From Palsa-506 sp963755815 (GTDB lineage Bacteria > Actinomycetota > Actinomycetes > Streptosporangiales > Streptosporangiaceae): 64,000 nucleotides of DNA. Positions 42,833 through 51,958 of the stretch are shown one piece after another (position 1 is the stretch's first letter; each line of letters opens with the position of its first letter). The stretch is taken from contig CAVWLF010000008.1 in NCBI GenBank assembly GCA_963755815.1, forward strand, positions 1 to 64,000. Reading direction: 5' to 3'. Below the pieces are notes generated by a model. The model ran no database searches and was not told the origin of the DNA. It saw only the letters and a list, made by a program, of their open reading frames with translations. The position numbers were made by a program, and so were the translations under genes.

Positions 42833-45346
42833 GTGACGGTGACAGGCCGGTCCGGGCCCGGAACGCTGCCCGATGCCATCGGCGTGCACGGCGCCCGGCA
42901 TAACAACCTGCGCGACGTCGACATCGACGTGCCGCTGTGGCGCACGGTCGCCGTGGTAGGCGTGTCCGGATCGGGCAAGACGTCGCTCGCCATCGGCACC
43001 TTGTACGCCGAGGGCATGCAGCGCTACCTCTCCGGCCTGAGTACCTACAGCCGCCGCCGGCTGTCCCAGGCGCAGCGCCCGGACGTGGACCGGATCGATC
43101 ACCTGCCGCCCGCGCTCGCCCTGCGGCAGCGGCCGCCGATCCCGGGACCGCGCAGCACCGTCGGGACCATGTCCGAAGTCCTGAACGTCCTGCGGCTGAT
43201 GATGTCGCGGCTGGGCTCGCACCGGTGCCCGAACGGCCACTGGGTCGGCCCGTCGGTCGCCGCATTTGCCGAGGAGATCGTCTGCCCGGTATGCGGTGCG
43301 CGCTTCGAGCATCCCAGCGCCGAGTCCTTCGCCTTCAACTCCTACGGCGCATGCCCGGCCTGCCAGGGCCTCGGGGTGCGGTCTGAGGTCGACGAGGCCA
43401 CCCTGGTGCCCGACCCGGGCAAGACGATCGAAGCGGGAGCGGTGCTGCCCTGGAACTCCGGCGGGCGGCGGCTGTCGATGTATGCCGCGGGCGAGCTCGG
43501 GGTACGCCTCGACGTCCCGTACCGGGAGCTCACCGAGCGCGAGCGCGACATCGTGCTGCACGGACCACCGGTGCAGCAGCAGGTGACCCTGCACTCCGGC
43601 CGGAACGAGCGGACCGTGCGGCTGTCGGTGAACTACGACAACGCCGTCGCCGCGGTCGAGCGCTCGCTGCGCAGCGACAACGAGCGCACCCGCCGGCTGG
43701 TGCAGCGTTTCGTCATCACCCGGACCTGCTCGGTATGCCACGGCACCCGGCTGCGGCCGGAAGCGCTCGCTTCGCAGCTTGGCGGGCGCAACATCGCCGA
43801 GATCAGCATGCTCAGCCTGGAGGGGCTGCGGGAGTTCACGGTCAGCCTTCCGGCCGGGCTTCCCGCCGAGCTCAGCCGGGTGACCACCGGCCTGCTCGCC
43901 GAGCTGAGCGGCGTGCTCACGCCGGTGCTCGACGTCGGCCTGAGCTACCTCACCCTCGACCGGGCCGGCGCCTCGCTGTCCACCGGCGAGCGGCAGCGGA
44001 TCGAGCTCACCTCAACTGTCCGGGCCAGCACCACCGGCATGCTCTACGTGCTGGACGAGCCGTCGGTCGGACTGCACCCCAGCAACGTCACCGGGCTGCG
44101 CAAGATGATCTCCGCGCTGGCCGGGAACGGCAACTCGGTGATTGTGGTCGAGCACGAGCGGGAGCTCATCCGCTCCGCCGACTGGGTCATCGAACTCGGA
44201 CCCGGAGCCGGCGCGGGCGGCGGCCACGTGATCGCCGCGGGCACCCCCGGTCAGCTGGAATCCGACCCTCGCTCGATCATCGGCCCCTTCCTGGCCGGCG
44301 CGCCCGGCGTCTCCCTCGACCGGCCCGAGCGTGCGGCTGACGACGCGCGGATTGCCATCGAGATCGCCGACCTCTACAACCTGCACGACCTCACCGCTGA
44401 GTTTCCGGTGCACCGCCTGACCGCGGTGGCCGGTCCGTCCGGGGCGGGCAAGACCGCGCTCGTGCTGGACAGCCTCATCCCCGCGGCCCGGGCCCGGCTG
44501 GGCGGCCTGCCGGAGCCGAGCCACGTCCGCCGCCTGGACCTGCAAGGCATCCGGCAGGTGGTCCAGATCGACGCCGCGCCCATCGGGCAGAACGCCCGGT
44601 CCACCCCGGCCACTTACTGCGGGGCGTTCGATCACATCCGCCGCCTATTCGCCGCGTCGGCCTACGCCCGGCGCCGGCGCTGGAAGCCCGGTCACTTCTC
44701 CTTCAACACCCACGCGGGCCAGTGCCCGACCTGCCGCGGTCTCGGCCACCTGGACCTCGACGTCCAGTACCTGCCGGACATCACCGTCCAGTGCCCGACT
44801 TGTCACGGCACGCGCTTCAACGACGCGGTCCTCGAGGTGCAGGTCGGAGGCCTGACCATAGCCGATGTGCTCGGCCTGAACGTGCACGACGCCGTCGACC
44901 GATTCGCCGGCCAGCCACCGATTGCGGCGGCGCTGCGGCCGGTCAGCGAGGTCGGCCTGGGCTACCTGAAACTCGGCGAGCCTACCCCGTCGCTATCCGG
45001 CGGCGAGTCGCAGCGCCTGAAGATCGCCTCCCGGCTGCGCAGCAGCCAGCGGGGCGCGCTGTACGTGTTCGACGAGCCGACCACGGGCTTGCACCCACTC
45101 GACATCGCAACACTGGTGGGCGTGCTCGACCGGCTGCTTGACGCCGGAGCGACGATCATCGTCATCGATCATGACCTCGACTTGCTGGCCGCCGCGGACC
45201 ACCTCATCGATATGGGCCCGGGCGGCGGCCCGGACGGCGGCCGCGTTCTCGCGGCGGGTACGCCCGCCGATGTCGCGCGCGACGCGGGCAGCGTGACCGG
45301 GCCCTGGCTGGCCGAGTACCTGGGCGGGCCGGGCGTCAGGCGCTGA
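42833..45346 (+). CDS. UvrA-like ABC ATPase (UvrA2/drug-resistance type)
   Basis: An 837-aa protein with two ABC modules: first Walker A VGVSGSGKTSLA (about residue 40) with signature LSTGERQRIEL and Walker B YVLDEPSVGLHP; second Walker A AGPSGAGKTALV with LSGGESQRLKIA and VFDEPTTGLHP. Zinc motifs are CPVCGARF/CPACQGLG, CSVCHGTRL and CPTCRGLG/CPTCHGTRF. Standard UvrA is about 950 aa; the shorter length without the UvrB-binding insertion fits the UvrA2/DrrC-like group linked to intercalating-drug resistance. The start is a GTG at 42833. Its stop overlaps the convergent AKR gene by 11 bp. Confidence 0.88.
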   Translation: MTVTGRSGPGTLPDAIGVHGARHNNLRDVDIDVPLWRTVAVVGVSGSGKTSLAIGTLYAEGMQRYLSGLSTYSRRRLSQAQRPDVDRIDHLPPALALRQRPPIPGPRSTVGTMSEVLNVLRLMMSRLGSHRCPNGHWVGPSVAAFAEEIVCPVCGARFEHPSAESFAFNSYGACPACQGLGVRSEVDEATLVPDPGKTIEAGAVLPWNSGGRRLSMYAAGELGVRLDVPYRELTERERDIVLHGPPVQQQVTLHSGRNERTVRLSVNYDNAVAAVERSLRSDNERTRRLVQRFVITRTCSVCHGTRLRPEALASQLGGRNIAEISMLSLEGLREFTVSLPAGLPAELSRVTTGLLAELSGVLTPVLDVGLSYLTLDRAGASLSTGERQRIELTSTVRASTTGMLYVLDEPSVGLHPSNVTGLRKMISALAGNGNSVIVVEHERELIRSADWVIELGPGAGAGGGHVIAAGTPGQLESDPRSIIGPFLAGAPGVSLDRPERAADDARIAIEIADLYNLHDLTAEFPVHRLTAVAGPSGAGKTALVLDSLIPAARARLGGLPEPSHVRRLDLQGIRQVVQIDAAPIGQNARSTPATYCGAFDHIRRLFAASAYARRRRWKPGHFSFNTHAGQCPTCRGLGHLDLDVQYLPDITVQCPTCHGTRFNDAVLEVQVGGLTIADVLGLNVHDAVDRFAGQPPIAAALRPVSEVGLGYLKLGEPTPSLSGGESQRLKIASRLRSSQRGALYVFDEPTTGLHPLDIATLVGVLDRLLDAGATIIVIDHDLDLLAAADHLIDMGPGGGPDGGRVLAAGTPADVARDAGSVTGPWLAEYLGGPGVRR

Positions 45347-46187
45347 CGCGATCGAGGTCGCGCAGCGCCTGGTCATCGAGCGTGATGTGCTCGGCGGCCA
45401 GGTTCTCCCGCAGGTGGGCGACCGAGCCGGTGCCCGGGATGAGCAGCACGTTGGGGGCCAGCCGCAAGAGCCACTGCAGTGCGATCTGCGCCGGGGTGAC
45501 GCCGAGGCGGGCGGCCGTCTGGGCCACCACGGGGCTGGTCAGCACGGGGTTGTCCTGGCCGCGCGGCCAGCCGAGCGGGCAGAACGGCACGAACGCGATG
45601 CCCCGGCGCAGGCACACATCCAGCAGCGGCGCCGCGCTGCGGTCGGCTAGGTGGAACATGTTCTGCACGCAAACGATCTCGGTGCCCGCGGCGGCATGCT
45701 GCAATTGCTCCAGGCTGATGTTGCTCAGGCCGATTCCGGCGATCAGGCCCTCATCGCGGGCCGCCACCATCGCGGCCAGCTGGTCGTCGAAGCGCGCGTC
45801 CACGCGGCCGTCGCCGGGCAGCCGGAGGTTGACGGCGGCGAGCCGGGCCACCCGCAAGGCGCGGAGGTTGTCCTGGATGCCCGCGCGCAGATGGCCGGGG
45901 CCGCGGTCGTCGGGCCCGGCCGCGACCTTGCTGACGATCGCCAGGCCGTCGGGATACGGGTACAGCGCGTCGCGGATCAGCGCGTTCACGGTGCCGGGGC
46001 CGTAATACTGGGCGGTGTCGATGTGATCGACGCCGGCCGCTACTGCGGCGCGGAGTACGCCGAGGGCCGACTCACGGTCCGGCGGCGTGCGGGCGGCGAA
46101 CTGACCCGCCAGCTGCATCGCGCCGTACCCGGACCGCCGCACCCGCAGCCGCCCCAGCGCGAAGACGGACATCATCTCTGCTTCCAC
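45336..46187 (-). CDS. Aldo/keto reductase
   Basis: A 283-aa (beta/alpha)8 NADPH-linked oxidoreductase. The catalytic Asp and Tyr are in VDHIDTAQYYGPGTVN, Lys in IVSKVAAGPDD, and the cofactor-phosphate end is LIPGTGSVAHLRENLAA. At the place of the usual catalytic His the protein has Arg (AAVNLRLPG), which is also seen in some YdbC-like members. The start is GTG at 46187 with GGAG about 8 nt upstream. Shared palindrome site 7 lies 67 bp upstream in the orientation used by all other target genes. Confidence 0.86.
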   Translation of the reverse strand: MEAEMMSVFALGRLRVRRSGYGAMQLAGQFAARTPPDRESALGVLRAAVAAGVDHIDTAQYYGPGTVNALIRDALYPYPDGLAIVSKVAAGPDDRGPGHLRAGIQDNLRALRVARLAAVNLRLPGDGRVDARFDDQLAAMVAARDEGLIAGIGLSNISLEQLQHAAAGTEIVCVQNMFHLADRSAAPLLDVCLRRGIAFVPFCPLGWPRGQDNPVLTSPVVAQTAARLGVTPAQIALQWLLRLAPNVLLIPGTGSVAHLRENLAAEHITLDDQALRDLDRVSA

Positions 46188-46254
46188 CGGGCATCTCCAT
46201 GGTCGTAGCGGACCGGTCGCCTGCGACGCTAGTGACCATCAGGGTGAGCCGACG

Positions 46255-46271
46255 TCACCACAATATGGTGA
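46255..46271 (-). promoter_or_regulatory. Shared 17-bp palindrome, site 7
   Basis: TCACCA-CAATA-TGGTGA followed by TCCGCGC. Perfect arms. It lies between the AKR (67 bp) and the second LAL gene (126 bp); orientation and distance match control of the AKR best, but both genes may be affected. Confidence 0.6.
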
Positions 46272-46397
46272 TCCGCGCTTCTAGCCGGTGCGCACCGGCC
46301 CGGATAATGTTCCGCGGGCCGGTAGTCTTTCGGCAGCCCGAAACTTCTCTCTCGACGGCGGCTCTATCGGCCGGACTCATTTTCAGGAGAGGGCGCG

Positions 46398-49079
46398 ATG
46401 ACCGACCTGCCCGCCCCGGCGGGCTCCGGCCGCGCGCCGGGCCGGGCCGAGTCCGGGCTGATCCGGCGGCGCAATCTGGTGGCCGCCCTGAACCGGGCAG
46501 TCCAGAAGCAGGTCACGATTATCTCGGCGCCGGCAGGCGCCGGGAAGACGTCGCTGTTGCGCGCGTGGGCGGGCCGGCCGGGTCAGGATGGCCCGGTCGC
46601 CTTCCTGACCGTACGGCCGGGCCAGCATGACATGCAGCTTTTCTGGCTCACCGTGCTGGGCGCGATCCGGGCCGCGGCCGGCACCGGCGACGGCGGTGCG
46701 CAACTGCCGTCGGCGGCACCCGGCGCCACCGGCAGCGCCATGCTGGAGAAATTGCTGTCCGAACTCGGGGAGTCCGGCGATGGTCTCGTCCTGGTTATCG
46801 ACGACCTGCACGAACTCAGCGCGCTGGAGGCGGCCGGGCAGCTCAGCACGCTGCTGACGCGCCTGCCCCCGGGTGTCCGCGCGATCGTGGCTACCCGCCG
46901 CGACCTGCCGCTGGGCCTGCACAAGCTGCGGCTGGCCGGGGACCTGGCCGAGATCCGGGCGGCGGAGCTGCGTTTCACCGAGCGCGAGACCCGCCAGCTC
47001 CTCGCCGCCGCCGGAATCGCGCTGCCCGACCGCGTGACCGCGATGCTGCATCAGCGGACCGAGGGCTGGGCGGCGGGACTGCGGCTCGCCGTCCTGTCCC
47101 TGGCCGGGCACCCTGATCCGGAGCGGTTCGTCGCCGAGTTCTCCGGCAGCGACCGCACGGTGGCTGAGTACCTGCTGGCCGAGATGCTGGAGCGGCAGCC
47201 GCCGGAAGTTCAGGGCCTGCTGCTGCGCACTTCCGTGCTGGACCGGGTCAACGGCGAGCTGGCCGACCTGCTGACCGGAACCACCGGCTCGGAGCGGATC
47301 CTGCTCGACCTGGAGGACGCCAACGCGTTCGTCGTGTCCCTCGACCCCGGCCGTACCTGGTTCCGCTACCACCGCATGTTCGGCGGCCTGCTCCGGCTGG
47401 AACTGCGCCGCACGATGCCGGGGGACATCCCGGAACTGCACCGGCTCGCCGCGCGCTGGCTGGCCACCCGCGGCCAGGCCGCCGACGCCATCGGCCACCT
47501 GCAGGCGGCCGGCGACTGGGACACGGCGGCCCGCATGCTCACCGACCATGCCCTCAGCCTGACCCTGGACGGGCAAGCGGGCACCGTAGCGGCACTGCTG
47601 CGGTCCTTCCCGGAGCGGGCCGGTGCGGACTCCGCTGACCTGACCCTGGTCCGGGCCATCGCCGCCCAGTACCAGCTCCGCCTCGACCAGACCGACGCGC
47701 ACCTGCGCGACGTCAGGGCGTACGCGGCCACCACGCCGCCGGCCCGCCGGCACCGGCTGCAGCTGGCCATTGCCTCCGTGGACCTGCTGTCAGCGCGTCT
47801 ACGCGGGGACTTCGACAGCATCTTCGAGCAGGCCGGGGCGCTGCTGGGCCATAGCCACGGCCAGCCGAGCGCCGACGCCGACGCCGCGATCGGCAGCGAT
47901 CTGAAAGCCGTGGCGCTCCTGAACCTGGGCGTCACCGAGGCATGGTCGCTGCGGCTGGCCGACAGCGAACGGCACCTGGTGGCAGGCGCCGCCCTCGCCC
48001 GCCGCATCGGCCGGCCCTACCTGGAGGTGGCCTGCCTGGCCCAGCGGGGGTTCGCCGCCACGAGCCGCTCCTTCGCCATGGCCCGGCAGCGCTGCGAGGA
48101 AGCCATAACGCTGGCGGCCCAGCAGGGCTGGGAGGATGAGCCGGTGACCGCCCCGGCGCTGGCGGCGCTCGCCAACGCGCTGGCCTGGACCGGCCAGTTC
48201 GACCTCGCCGGACACTGGCTGGACCGGGCCAGGTGCGCCACTCAGGCCGACGGCGAGCCCGGCATCCGGCTGCTGATTTTCCTTACCGCCGCGATTCTTC
48301 AGGCGGCGCGCGGCCACTGCCACCAGGCGCTGGAGGAGTTCGCCGCCGCCCGGCAGATGCAGGCGCTCATGGTCGGCGAGCACGGGCTGACGACCCGGGT
48401 CAATGCGTGGACGATCGCCACCCAGGCCCGGCTCGGGATGGCCGGGCAGGCCCGGGCTGCCCTGGCCGCGCTGGACGACCGGCAGGCCAACGCCGGCGAG
48501 ATCCGCAACGCGGCCGCGGTGATCCTGCTGGCCCAGCACGACCCCGCCGCCGCCCGCCGCGAACTGCGCGCCGTCCTCGACGGCGACATCCCGGTTCTTT
48601 CCTACCTCACCCAGGTCGAGGCGCACCTGCTGGAGGCGTCCGCCTGCCGCGACCTGGGTGATGAGCGCGCCTCCCGGGATGCAGCCGAGCAGGCGCTGAA
48701 CCTGGCCGAGCCGGACCGGCTGATCCTGCCTTTCGCCATGACCGGCGGATGGCATCTCCTCGAAACCCTGCCGCCGCACGGCACATCGCACGCGGCGCTG
48801 GTGGCCGACATCCTCGACGCCATCCGCGGTCCCGGGCGGGGCGGGCTGAACCAGCGGGCCGTGCTGCCGGTCGAGGAACTCAGCCGAAGTGAGCTGCGCG
48901 TGCTGCGCCACCTGCCGACGAACCTCACCAGGCGCGAGATCGCCAGCGAGCTGTCGGTATCGGTGCACACCGTCGACAGCCACATCCGCCGGATCTATGC
49001 CAAGCTCGGCGCCGCCGACCGGACCACGGCGGTGCAGCGAGGACGCGAACTGCGGCTGCTGTCCGTCGGCCGCACCTAA
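46398..49079 (+). CDS. MalT-like LAL transcriptional regulator (second copy)
   Basis: An 893-aa paralogue of the 37151-39814 regulator. Walker A SAPAGAGKTS is at residues 43-52, Walker B LVLVIDDLHEL, then ATRRDLPLGLHKLRLAGDL and TVAEYLLAEMLERQPPEVQ, TPR-like helices and a LuxR helix-turn-helix (ELRVLRHLPTNLTRREIASE, then LSVSVHTVDSHIRRIYAKLG). AGGAGAGGG precedes the ATG. It is followed by an MBL gene 158 bp downstream. Recognition helices of the two regulators are almost identical (SVSVNTVNTHIRNIYAKL against SVSVHTVDSHIRRIYAKL), so they could share binding sites. Confidence 0.92.
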   Translation: MTDLPAPAGSGRAPGRAESGLIRRRNLVAALNRAVQKQVTIISAPAGAGKTSLLRAWAGRPGQDGPVAFLTVRPGQHDMQLFWLTVLGAIRAAAGTGDGGAQLPSAAPGATGSAMLEKLLSELGESGDGLVLVIDDLHELSALEAAGQLSTLLTRLPPGVRAIVATRRDLPLGLHKLRLAGDLAEIRAAELRFTERETRQLLAAAGIALPDRVTAMLHQRTEGWAAGLRLAVLSLAGHPDPERFVAEFSGSDRTVAEYLLAEMLERQPPEVQGLLLRTSVLDRVNGELADLLTGTTGSERILLDLEDANAFVVSLDPGRTWFRYHRMFGGLLRLELRRTMPGDIPELHRLAARWLATRGQAADAIGHLQAAGDWDTAARMLTDHALSLTLDGQAGTVAALLRSFPERAGADSADLTLVRAIAAQYQLRLDQTDAHLRDVRAYAATTPPARRHRLQLAIASVDLLSARLRGDFDSIFEQAGALLGHSHGQPSADADAAIGSDLKAVALLNLGVTEAWSLRLADSERHLVAGAALARRIGRPYLEVACLAQRGFAATSRSFAMARQRCEEAITLAAQQGWEDEPVTAPALAALANALAWTGQFDLAGHWLDRARCATQADGEPGIRLLIFLTAAILQAARGHCHQALEEFAAARQMQALMVGEHGLTTRVNAWTIATQARLGMAGQARAALAALDDRQANAGEIRNAAAVILLAQHDPAAARRELRAVLDGDIPVLSYLTQVEAHLLEASACRDLGDERASRDAAEQALNLAEPDRLILPFAMTGGWHLLETLPPHGTSHAALVADILDAIRGPGRGGLNQRAVLPVEELSRSELRVLRHLPTNLTRREIASELSVSVHTVDSHIRRIYAKLGAADRTTAVQRGRELRLLSVGRT

Positions 49080-49122
49080 CCCCCGCGCCGCACGGCACAC
49101 TGGCCGACGCCAGCCGGGCGAA

Positions 49123-49139
49123 TCACCAAAATCAAGTGA
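49123..49139 (+). promoter_or_regulatory. Shared 17-bp palindrome, site 8
   Basis: GCGAA then TCACCA-AAATC-AAGTGA, 98 bp before the second MBL gene. The distal half and flank match the consensus closely; the proximal half has two mismatches. Confidence 0.55.
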
Positions 49140-49237
49140 TGCCCTGCTCTCCTCCCGGCGGCGATCCTTGGCGTGGTCACGAGCTTGCGGACCCGCACGG
49201 CCGACCTGGACGTGCCCCGAGAATCCAGGGAGAGACA

Positions 49238-50218
49238 GTGACATCACCAGCCACCAGCGCTGCCGGCGCCCCCGACCTGCCCGAGTACGCCCCCGTCCCG
49301 GCGATCGCGAAGGGGGCGGCCCTGAACGAGCAGGGTTACCAGGTCTGGCCGGTCGAGCGGAACCTCTACGCGGTCACTGACAACGTCTACATGTCGGCGT
49401 TCCTGACCACCCCCGACGGCGTCGTGATTTTCGACGCGCCCCCGAACATCGGCCACAACATCCGGCGTGCCGTGGACGAGATCACAGCCGCGAACGGCCT
49501 GACCAACCAGGTCACCCACATGGTCTACTCGCACCACCACGCAGACCACCAGGGAGCGTCCTCGCTGTTCGGCGGGGACATCGTCCGCATCGGCCACGAG
49601 GAGACCCGGCGACTGCTATTGCGCGACGGTGACCCCGCCCGCCCGGTCCCGGACGTGACCTTCTCCGACCGCTACACGCTGGAAGTCGGCGGCGAGCGGG
49701 TCGAATTGGCCTGGCACGGGCCCAACCACTCGCCGGACAACATCTACATCCACTTCCCCGACCATGACACCCTGATGTTCATCGACGTGGTCAACGCCGG
49801 CTGGATACCCATCTACAACCTCAACCTCAGCGACGACGTCATCGGGTACACCGGCGCCCCGGCCATCGCGCTGGACTACCCGTGGACGCACCTCATCAGC
49901 GGGCACCTGGGCCGGGTGGCCACCCGCGAGGACGTCGCGACGCACCAGCAGTACATCGCCGACATCGAAGCCAGCTCACGTGAGGCACTGGCCTCAGTCA
50001 ACCCGGGACCGCTTTTCGGGCACTACGGAGAGAACGTGTGGGCCGGGGTCAGCGCCTACCTCGATGCCGTCACCGAGAGCGCGGCCGCCCCCGTCATCGC
50101 GAAATACACCGGCGTGCTGGGCGGTGCCGACATCGAGGTCTACACCAGGACCACCACGTTCGCGATCATGCAGTCGATTCGCCTCGACCGCGGACCCAGC
50201 GGGCCGGTCCATCCCTGA
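49238..50218 (+). CDS. MBL-fold metallohydrolase (second LAL-linked copy)
   Basis: A 326-aa close paralogue of 41773-42750 with the same metal ligands: SHHHADHQGASSLF, PNHSPDNIYIHFP, MFIDVVNAGW and ISGHLGRVATRED. The GTG start at 49238 is preceded by AGGGAGAG. Differences cluster in the loop after the HxHxDH motif (extra Gly-Asp) and near the C-terminus. It lies directly after a LAL gene and ends six bases before a strong hairpin. Substrate unknown. Confidence 0.87.
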   Translation: MTSPATSAAGAPDLPEYAPVPAIAKGAALNEQGYQVWPVERNLYAVTDNVYMSAFLTTPDGVVIFDAPPNIGHNIRRAVDEITAANGLTNQVTHMVYSHHHADHQGASSLFGGDIVRIGHEETRRLLLRDGDPARPVPDVTFSDRYTLEVGGERVELAWHGPNHSPDNIYIHFPDHDTLMFIDVVNAGWIPIYNLNLSDDVIGYTGAPAIALDYPWTHLISGHLGRVATREDVATHQQYIADIEASSREALASVNPGPLFGHYGENVWAGVSAYLDAVTESAAAPVIAKYTGVLGGADIEVYTRTTTFAIMQSIRLDRGPSGPVHP

Positions 50219-50223
50219 CCGCA

Positions 50224-50254
50224 GCGCACCAGGGCGATGCTGCGCTGGTGCGCT
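50224..50254. terminator. Bidirectional hairpin terminator
   Basis: AGCGCACCAG (50224-50233) and CTGGTGCGCT (50245-50254) pair perfectly over 10 bp with an 11-nt loop, between the stop of the MBL gene and the stop of the convergent MFS gene. Confidence 0.62.
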
Positions 50255-50267
50255 ACCTGGACCGGGA

Positions 50268-51824
50268 TCACGCATCTGGTCCAGGTCCTTCCTGGCCCGA
50301 TACCGGGGAATTCAGGGACGCGACCAGCGGAGTGCCGGCCACCGGGCAGCTTCGCCTGAGGGACGGCGGGAGTTCCGCTGGCACCTGCTGGGCGTCCGCA
50401 CCGGATCGGCTCAGAACGTCGTTGCTGATCGTGGTCCAGGCGAGCACCGCGGCGGCGAAAGACGCCCCGGCGGCCACGGTCATGGCGACCGGGAAGCCGG
50501 CGGCCATGCTGGCCGGGTCCTCGAAGGCGGAGCCGGAAAGCCCCGCGACGAGGGGAAGGGCGGCCACCGCGATCACCTGACCGAGCCGCGAGAGCGCGTT
50601 GTTAATAGCGGAAGCGGTCCCGGAGTGCCGTGAATCGACGCTGGCCAGGACCGTCGCGGTGATCGGCGTGATCAGTGTGGCGAGACCGACCCCGAATACG
50701 ATCAGCGAGGGCAGCACTCCGGAGAGATACTGGTCGCCGGGGTGGATCCGGGCCATCAGCAGCAGTCCCGCGCCGGCCAGGACAGCTCCGATCGTCAGCG
50801 GGATCCGCGGGCCGACGCGCTGGGCGATCGCCCCCGAGGGGGCGGAGAGGGTCAGTAGCAGCAAGGTGATCGGCAGCGTGGCGGCACCGGCCTGAAGCGC
50901 GCTGTAGCCGAGCGTGACCTGCAGGAACGCGACGAACAGGAAGATCACGCCGCCGAGCGCGGCGTAGGTGACCAGCGCCAGCAGGTTGGCGCTGGCGAAC
51001 TGGCGGGAACGGAACAGCTCCAGCGGAAGCATGGGGTTCCTGGCCCGCCGCTCAACGGCGACAAAGGCAGCGGCGGCGGCCAGGCCGACGGCCCACGCGG
51101 CAATCACTGCTGGCGTCAGGCCCCCGGACGCCTCGATCAGCCCAAAGCACGCACCTGCGATGGCCACCGTGGCCAGCGCGGCGCCGCGCAGATCCAGGCC
51201 ACCGGTACGCGTCGGGTCCCGGGTCTCCGGCACGTGGATCACCGCGGCTACGACGACAAAAACCCCCAGCGGAAGATTGATCAGGAAGACCGCGCGCCAC
51301 GACAGCGCGTCGGTCAGGTACCCGCCGACGGTGGGCCCGATCGCGCCCGCGACCGCACCCGCACCCGCCCACACACCGATCGCCTTGGTGCGATCGTCGG
51401 GATGAAAGACCGCGCCGATGATCGCCAGGCTCCCCGGCGTCAGCAGCGCCCCTCCGATCCCCTGAACGAACCGGGCCGCAATGAGCAGCCCGATCGTCGG
51501 GGCGGCCGCGCAAAGCGCCGACGCGGCCACGAAGACCACCACGCCCAGGATGAATATGCGACGCCGGCCGTAGATGTCGCTGAGCGAACCGCCCACCAGG
51601 ACCAGCGCCGCGAGCGTGAGCACATAGCCGTTCAGCGTCCACTGCAATCCCGCGACGCTCGCGCCGAGCTCACGGCCGATCGTCGGCAGCGCGACGTTGA
51701 CCACCGTCGCCTCGAGCAGGATCATGACGTCGCCCAGCACCGCCACCGCCAGCACCCAGCGCCCGGCGGCCGACGCAAGCCGCACCGAGCCATACCCTTG
51801 GCCCTCATTCGCTGCCAACTGCAC
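50268..51824 (-). CDS. DHA2-family MFS drug exporter (EmrB/QacA type)
   Basis: A 518-aa proton-driven exporter with about 14 hydrophobic helices. Motif A is GGSLSDIYGRRRIFILG; the N-terminal LEATVVNVALPTIGRELG and the LQWTLNGYVLTLAAL helix are typical of DHA2. Motif C-like GAIGPTVGGYLTD is present. A GTG at 51824 is taken as start, but GGGAGG sits immediately next to it; a GTG at 51785 with AAGGG upstream is an alternative giving 505 aa. It is divergent from the APH-like kinase gene (134-bp gap). Confidence 0.88.
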   Translation of the reverse strand: MQLAANEGQGYGSVRLASAAGRWVLAVAVLGDVMILLEATVVNVALPTIGRELGASVAGLQWTLNGYVLTLAALVLVGGSLSDIYGRRRIFILGVVVFVAASALCAAAPTIGLLIAARFVQGIGGALLTPGSLAIIGAVFHPDDRTKAIGVWAGAGAVAGAIGPTVGGYLTDALSWRAVFLINLPLGVFVVVAAVIHVPETRDPTRTGGLDLRGAALATVAIAGACFGLIEASGGLTPAVIAAWAVGLAAAAAFVAVERRARNPMLPLELFRSRQFASANLLALVTYAALGGVIFLFVAFLQVTLGYSALQAGAATLPITLLLLTLSAPSGAIAQRVGPRIPLTIGAVLAGAGLLLMARIHPGDQYLSGVLPSLIVFGVGLATLITPITATVLASVDSRHSGTASAINNALSRLGQVIAVAALPLVAGLSGSAFEDPASMAAGFPVAMTVAAGASFAAAVLAWTTISNDVLSRSGADAQQVPAELPPSLRRSCPVAGTPLVASLNSPVSGQEGPGPDA

Positions 51825-51958
51825 CTCCCGGGCGCTCCTCGCTAGCCACAGTGTGCCCTCCGCCAGTTCAGCGAGCGCCGCCCGCCCGCCTGGCCTATTT
51901 TCCGGTCAGTCCATCTGGCCGCACGTTGCGGGCCGGGCACGCGGTTAGACTCCGCCGC

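Noticed and set aside
38417..49247. Long frames antisense to both LAL regulators
   Set aside because: They mirror each other only because the real genes are paralogues; Gln/Arg/Gly-rich without motifs.
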